Assembly (NCBI GenBank): GCA_021157645.1
Contig: JAGGWC010000098.1
Coordinates: 1-6,056, forward strand
Direction of reading: 5' to 3'
DNA: 6,056 bases
From: Candidatus Cloacimonadota bacterium
GTDB taxonomy: Bacteria; Cloacimonadota; Cloacimonadia; Cloacimonadales; TCS61
Made by a program: the position numbers and the translations under genes. Shown here piece after piece: positions 4,731 to 6,056 of this stretch. The notes beneath the pieces were generated by a model. That model saw only the letters and a program-made list of their open reading frames with translations. It ran no database searches and was not told where the DNA came from. The stretch's first letter is position 1; every line of letters begins with the position of its first letter.

Positions 4731-5702
4731 CTTGACGTTGAAAATCTCATATGCTTCTCGCCTTAACGTTTCCGTACATATTTGATAAGAATCAACTAAC
4801 GCTATTATTCTATCTACTTGTTCCTTTGAGCGATAAGGACGGGAAAAAACGTCTTCAATTTGATCGTCATTTAAATATTGGTTTAGATAGAGATATGGGT
4901 TTAATTTATTCTGTTTCACGATCTGTCTAACTAATATGTTCCAACTGCTTTCAGAACTAAAACTATTAATTTGTCGCATATAGTTCAAATATTCTGATAA
5001 CTCTTGGCCATATTTGTTGAATACGGCAACAAATAGCCAGTTGTGAAATCTCTTCACATTTTTACAATACTCCTCAAAAAGCTCCTCGACATTAATGCCC
5101 TTGTCATGTTTGGAGATATATTTTTTTGCAGCCGAGCTCCAGCTCCTAAACCGCGAAAGGGAATCCTTGTCAAGGAGGAAAAAGACTGATTTTCCTTCGC
5201 GAGAATACCTTATCAGCCAGTTTGCTTTGGAAAAGCGAATATGAGTAATATAGCGTCGTAGAGAGTGAATAAAACCATGCAGTTCATTGTTGCTGAAATA
5301 TTTTTTTATCTCATCCTCGTATCCATCTATTTTATATTCCTTATGGAACTCACAACAATGATCCACAAGGGCCATAGCGCACATCGTTGAAGATAGAATG
5401 CCACGCTGAACTGAGACTTCTAATTTATCAACAAATGGTCGATTTATCATGTGCCAAAATTCAGGCCTTACAGATTGAGATTTAAATTTGTTTATAGAGA
5501 ATAGTAGGTCATCCACCGCACTAAGAAATATTTTTAAAGATAATTGAAGCGTCCGTAGCTCAGAGAAGATCCTCCCTCCTGGCAATTTCTCAATTTCCTC
5601 CCTTGTACGGACGAAATCCCTATAATAGCATTTTCTTAGATTCGCTTTCTCCCAGGGCCGTGGCCCCAAAAAGTCATTTGATATTTTATTGCTGTCTTTC
5701 AT
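4725..5702 (-). CDS. Uncharacterised 325-residue protein, possibly HEPN-like
   Basis: I do not recognise a named family. The protein has no signal peptide or membrane segment and looks mostly helical, so it is probably cytoplasmic. A central segment, LHGFIHSLRRYITHIRFSKA (141-160), carries Arg149/Arg150 and His154, an R-x4-H arrangement like the catalytic motif of HEPN RNases and HEPN-related proteins. My recollection is that similar 'LRNYxxH' proteins are widespread as unassigned neighbours of defence or mobile genes. The polar residue usually after the first Arg (Asn, Asp or His) is here Arg, which may weaken activity. Near 165-178 is RYSREGKSVFFLLD, which may form a strand pair. The ATG at 5702 overlaps the stop of a 23-codon mini-ORF as ATGA, and only a distant AGGA precedes it, so coupled translation is likely. 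Its stop lies inside the attC-like hairpin. Function in nucleic-acid cleavage or defence is inference only. Confidence 0.7.
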   Translation of the reverse strand: MKDSNKISNDFLGPRPWEKANLRKCYYRDFVRTREEIEKLPGGRIFSELRTLQLSLKIFLSAVDDLLFSINKFKSQSVRPEFWHMINRPFVDKLEVSVQRGILSSTMCAMALVDHCCEFHKEYKIDGYEDEIKKYFSNNELHGFIHSLRRYITHIRFSKANWLIRYSREGKSVFFLLDKDSLSRFRSWSSAAKKYISKHDKGINVEELFEEYCKNVKRFHNWLFVAVFNKYGQELSEYLNYMRQINSFSSESSWNILVRQIVKQNKLNPYLYLNQYLNDDQIEDVFSRPYRSKEQVDRIIALVDSYQICTETLRREAYEIFNVKT

Positions 5703-5770
5703 GATTCATCAATTCCTGATTGACATAACTTATTAATATGCCGGAATGACGGCTTTGGGGTATTTAACAT
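5699..5770 (-). CDS. Short leader ORF coupled to the 325-residue gene
   Basis: A 23-codon frame, MLNTPKPSFRHINKLCQSG then IDES, preceded by a strong AGGAGG (5780-5775) four bases from its ATG. Its TGA overlaps the next gene's ATG as ATGA. The arrangement suggests that ribosomes loading here re-initiate on the larger gene, whose own ribosome site is poor. The peptide has no recognised domain and may have no function beyond coupling. Confidence 0.4.
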   Translation of the reverse strand: MLNTPKPSFRHINKLCQSGIDES

Positions 5771-5774
5771 ACTC

Positions 5775-5780
5775 CCTCCT
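5775..5780 (-). promoter_or_regulatory. Strong ribosome binding site before the leader ORF
   Basis: AGGAGG on the minus strand is the best Shine-Dalgarno match upstream of the 325-residue gene, but it serves the short ORF at 5770. It is why I list that short ORF at all. Confidence 0.55.
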
Positions 5781-5820
5781 TACGCATAACTAATCTTGTG
5801 TGTTCTATTCATGACTGCGA

Positions 5821-6056
5821 CTAAATTTCACCGCGTTTTCTTCTGTTTGAATGTATTTTTTTATGCTTCGCTTTTGAGACAACTCTAGTATTTTCAGGAG
5901 TGGTTTTTCCACCTTCTGCAACCGGCTTTACATGATGTAATTCTTTACCTTTTGGCAACTTTCCACTTGGATGCCCTTTAGATTTAATGACTTTCTCAAC
6001 TTTTTTAGGTGATCTTTCTTTTTTTACCTGGGCTTTTGTTGCTTTACCTTTTTTCA
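5821..6056 (-). CDS. Small basic HNH-type nuclease-like protein, start just outside the window
   Basis: Seventy-seven codons and a stop (TAG at 5823-5821) are visible. The last two bases at the window edge are TG on the minus strand, followed by AAA AAA GGT, so an ATG beginning one base outside is likely, giving a 78-residue protein. The N-terminal half is extremely Lys-rich (KKGKATKAQVKKERSPKK). The C-terminal half carries an HNH-like signature: ELHHVKPVAEGGKTTPENTR followed by VVSKAKHKKIH, with His-His, then Asn in PEN, then two His three residues apart. These are the positions that hold metal and activate water in HNH endonucleases. A minimal, stand-alone HNH of this size could be a DNA-binding nuclease, a toxin-type fragment, or the end of a longer protein if the frame continues upstream. 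It precedes the leader ORF by 50 bp on the same strand. Confidence 0.65.
   Translation of the reverse strand, partial: KKGKATKAQVKKERSPKKVEKVIKSKGHPSGKLPKGKELHHVKPVAEGGKTTPENTRVVSKAKHKKIHSNRRKRGEI

Overview
All recognised genes in this window lie on the minus strand. The DNA is AT-rich. Three reading frames begin with clear Gram-negative-style signal peptides (a nuclease, a Tyr-rich protein and a repeat peptide), which suggests an AT-rich Gram-negative bacterium. Nothing in the window fixes the phylum.

The centre (about 4459 down to 1175) is a complete His-Xaa-Ser (Hxs) peptide-maturation cluster, in transcription order hxsD, hxsB, hxsC, hxsA. HxsB and HxsC are paired radical SAM proteins, each with a CX3CX2C iron-sulfur motif and extra C-terminal cysteines. 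HxsD is their small partner. HxsA is a 95-residue secreted peptide ending in seven consecutive His-X-Ser triplets. The three maturase genes overlap (8 and 38 bp), which points to one translationally coupled unit. hxsA follows after a short gap that contains its own plausible promoter and a run of eight G at its ribosome binding site. The likely logic is that HxsD presents the peptide, HxsB and HxsC modify it by radical chemistry, and the product is exported. The family is named in protein databases, but I cannot state its chemistry or biological role from the sequence.

Upstream of the cluster (4496-4730) is a scar. It holds the last ~26 codons of a tyrosine recombinase, an inverted AAAGCAAATT pair, and a hairpin with an integron attC-like layout at the stop codon of the next gene. 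That gene (4725-5702) encodes an unrecognised 325-residue, mostly helical-looking protein with an Rx4H motif that could be HEPN-like. A 23-codon mini-ORF with a strong ribosome binding site overlaps its start as ATGA. At the right edge is a very basic ~78-residue HNH-type protein whose start codon is probably cut off by one base.

Downstream of the cluster (1-787) are a secreted Tyr/Asn/Ser-rich protein with its own promoter and a secreted staphylococcal-nuclease-type enzyme. The latter has all expected catalytic residues but no ATG, GTG or TTG start codon. The 788-1174 gap has no gene. It holds the promoter for the secreted protein, a weak terminator for hxsA, and a 150-bp segment bounded by inverted GGGGTCA ends.
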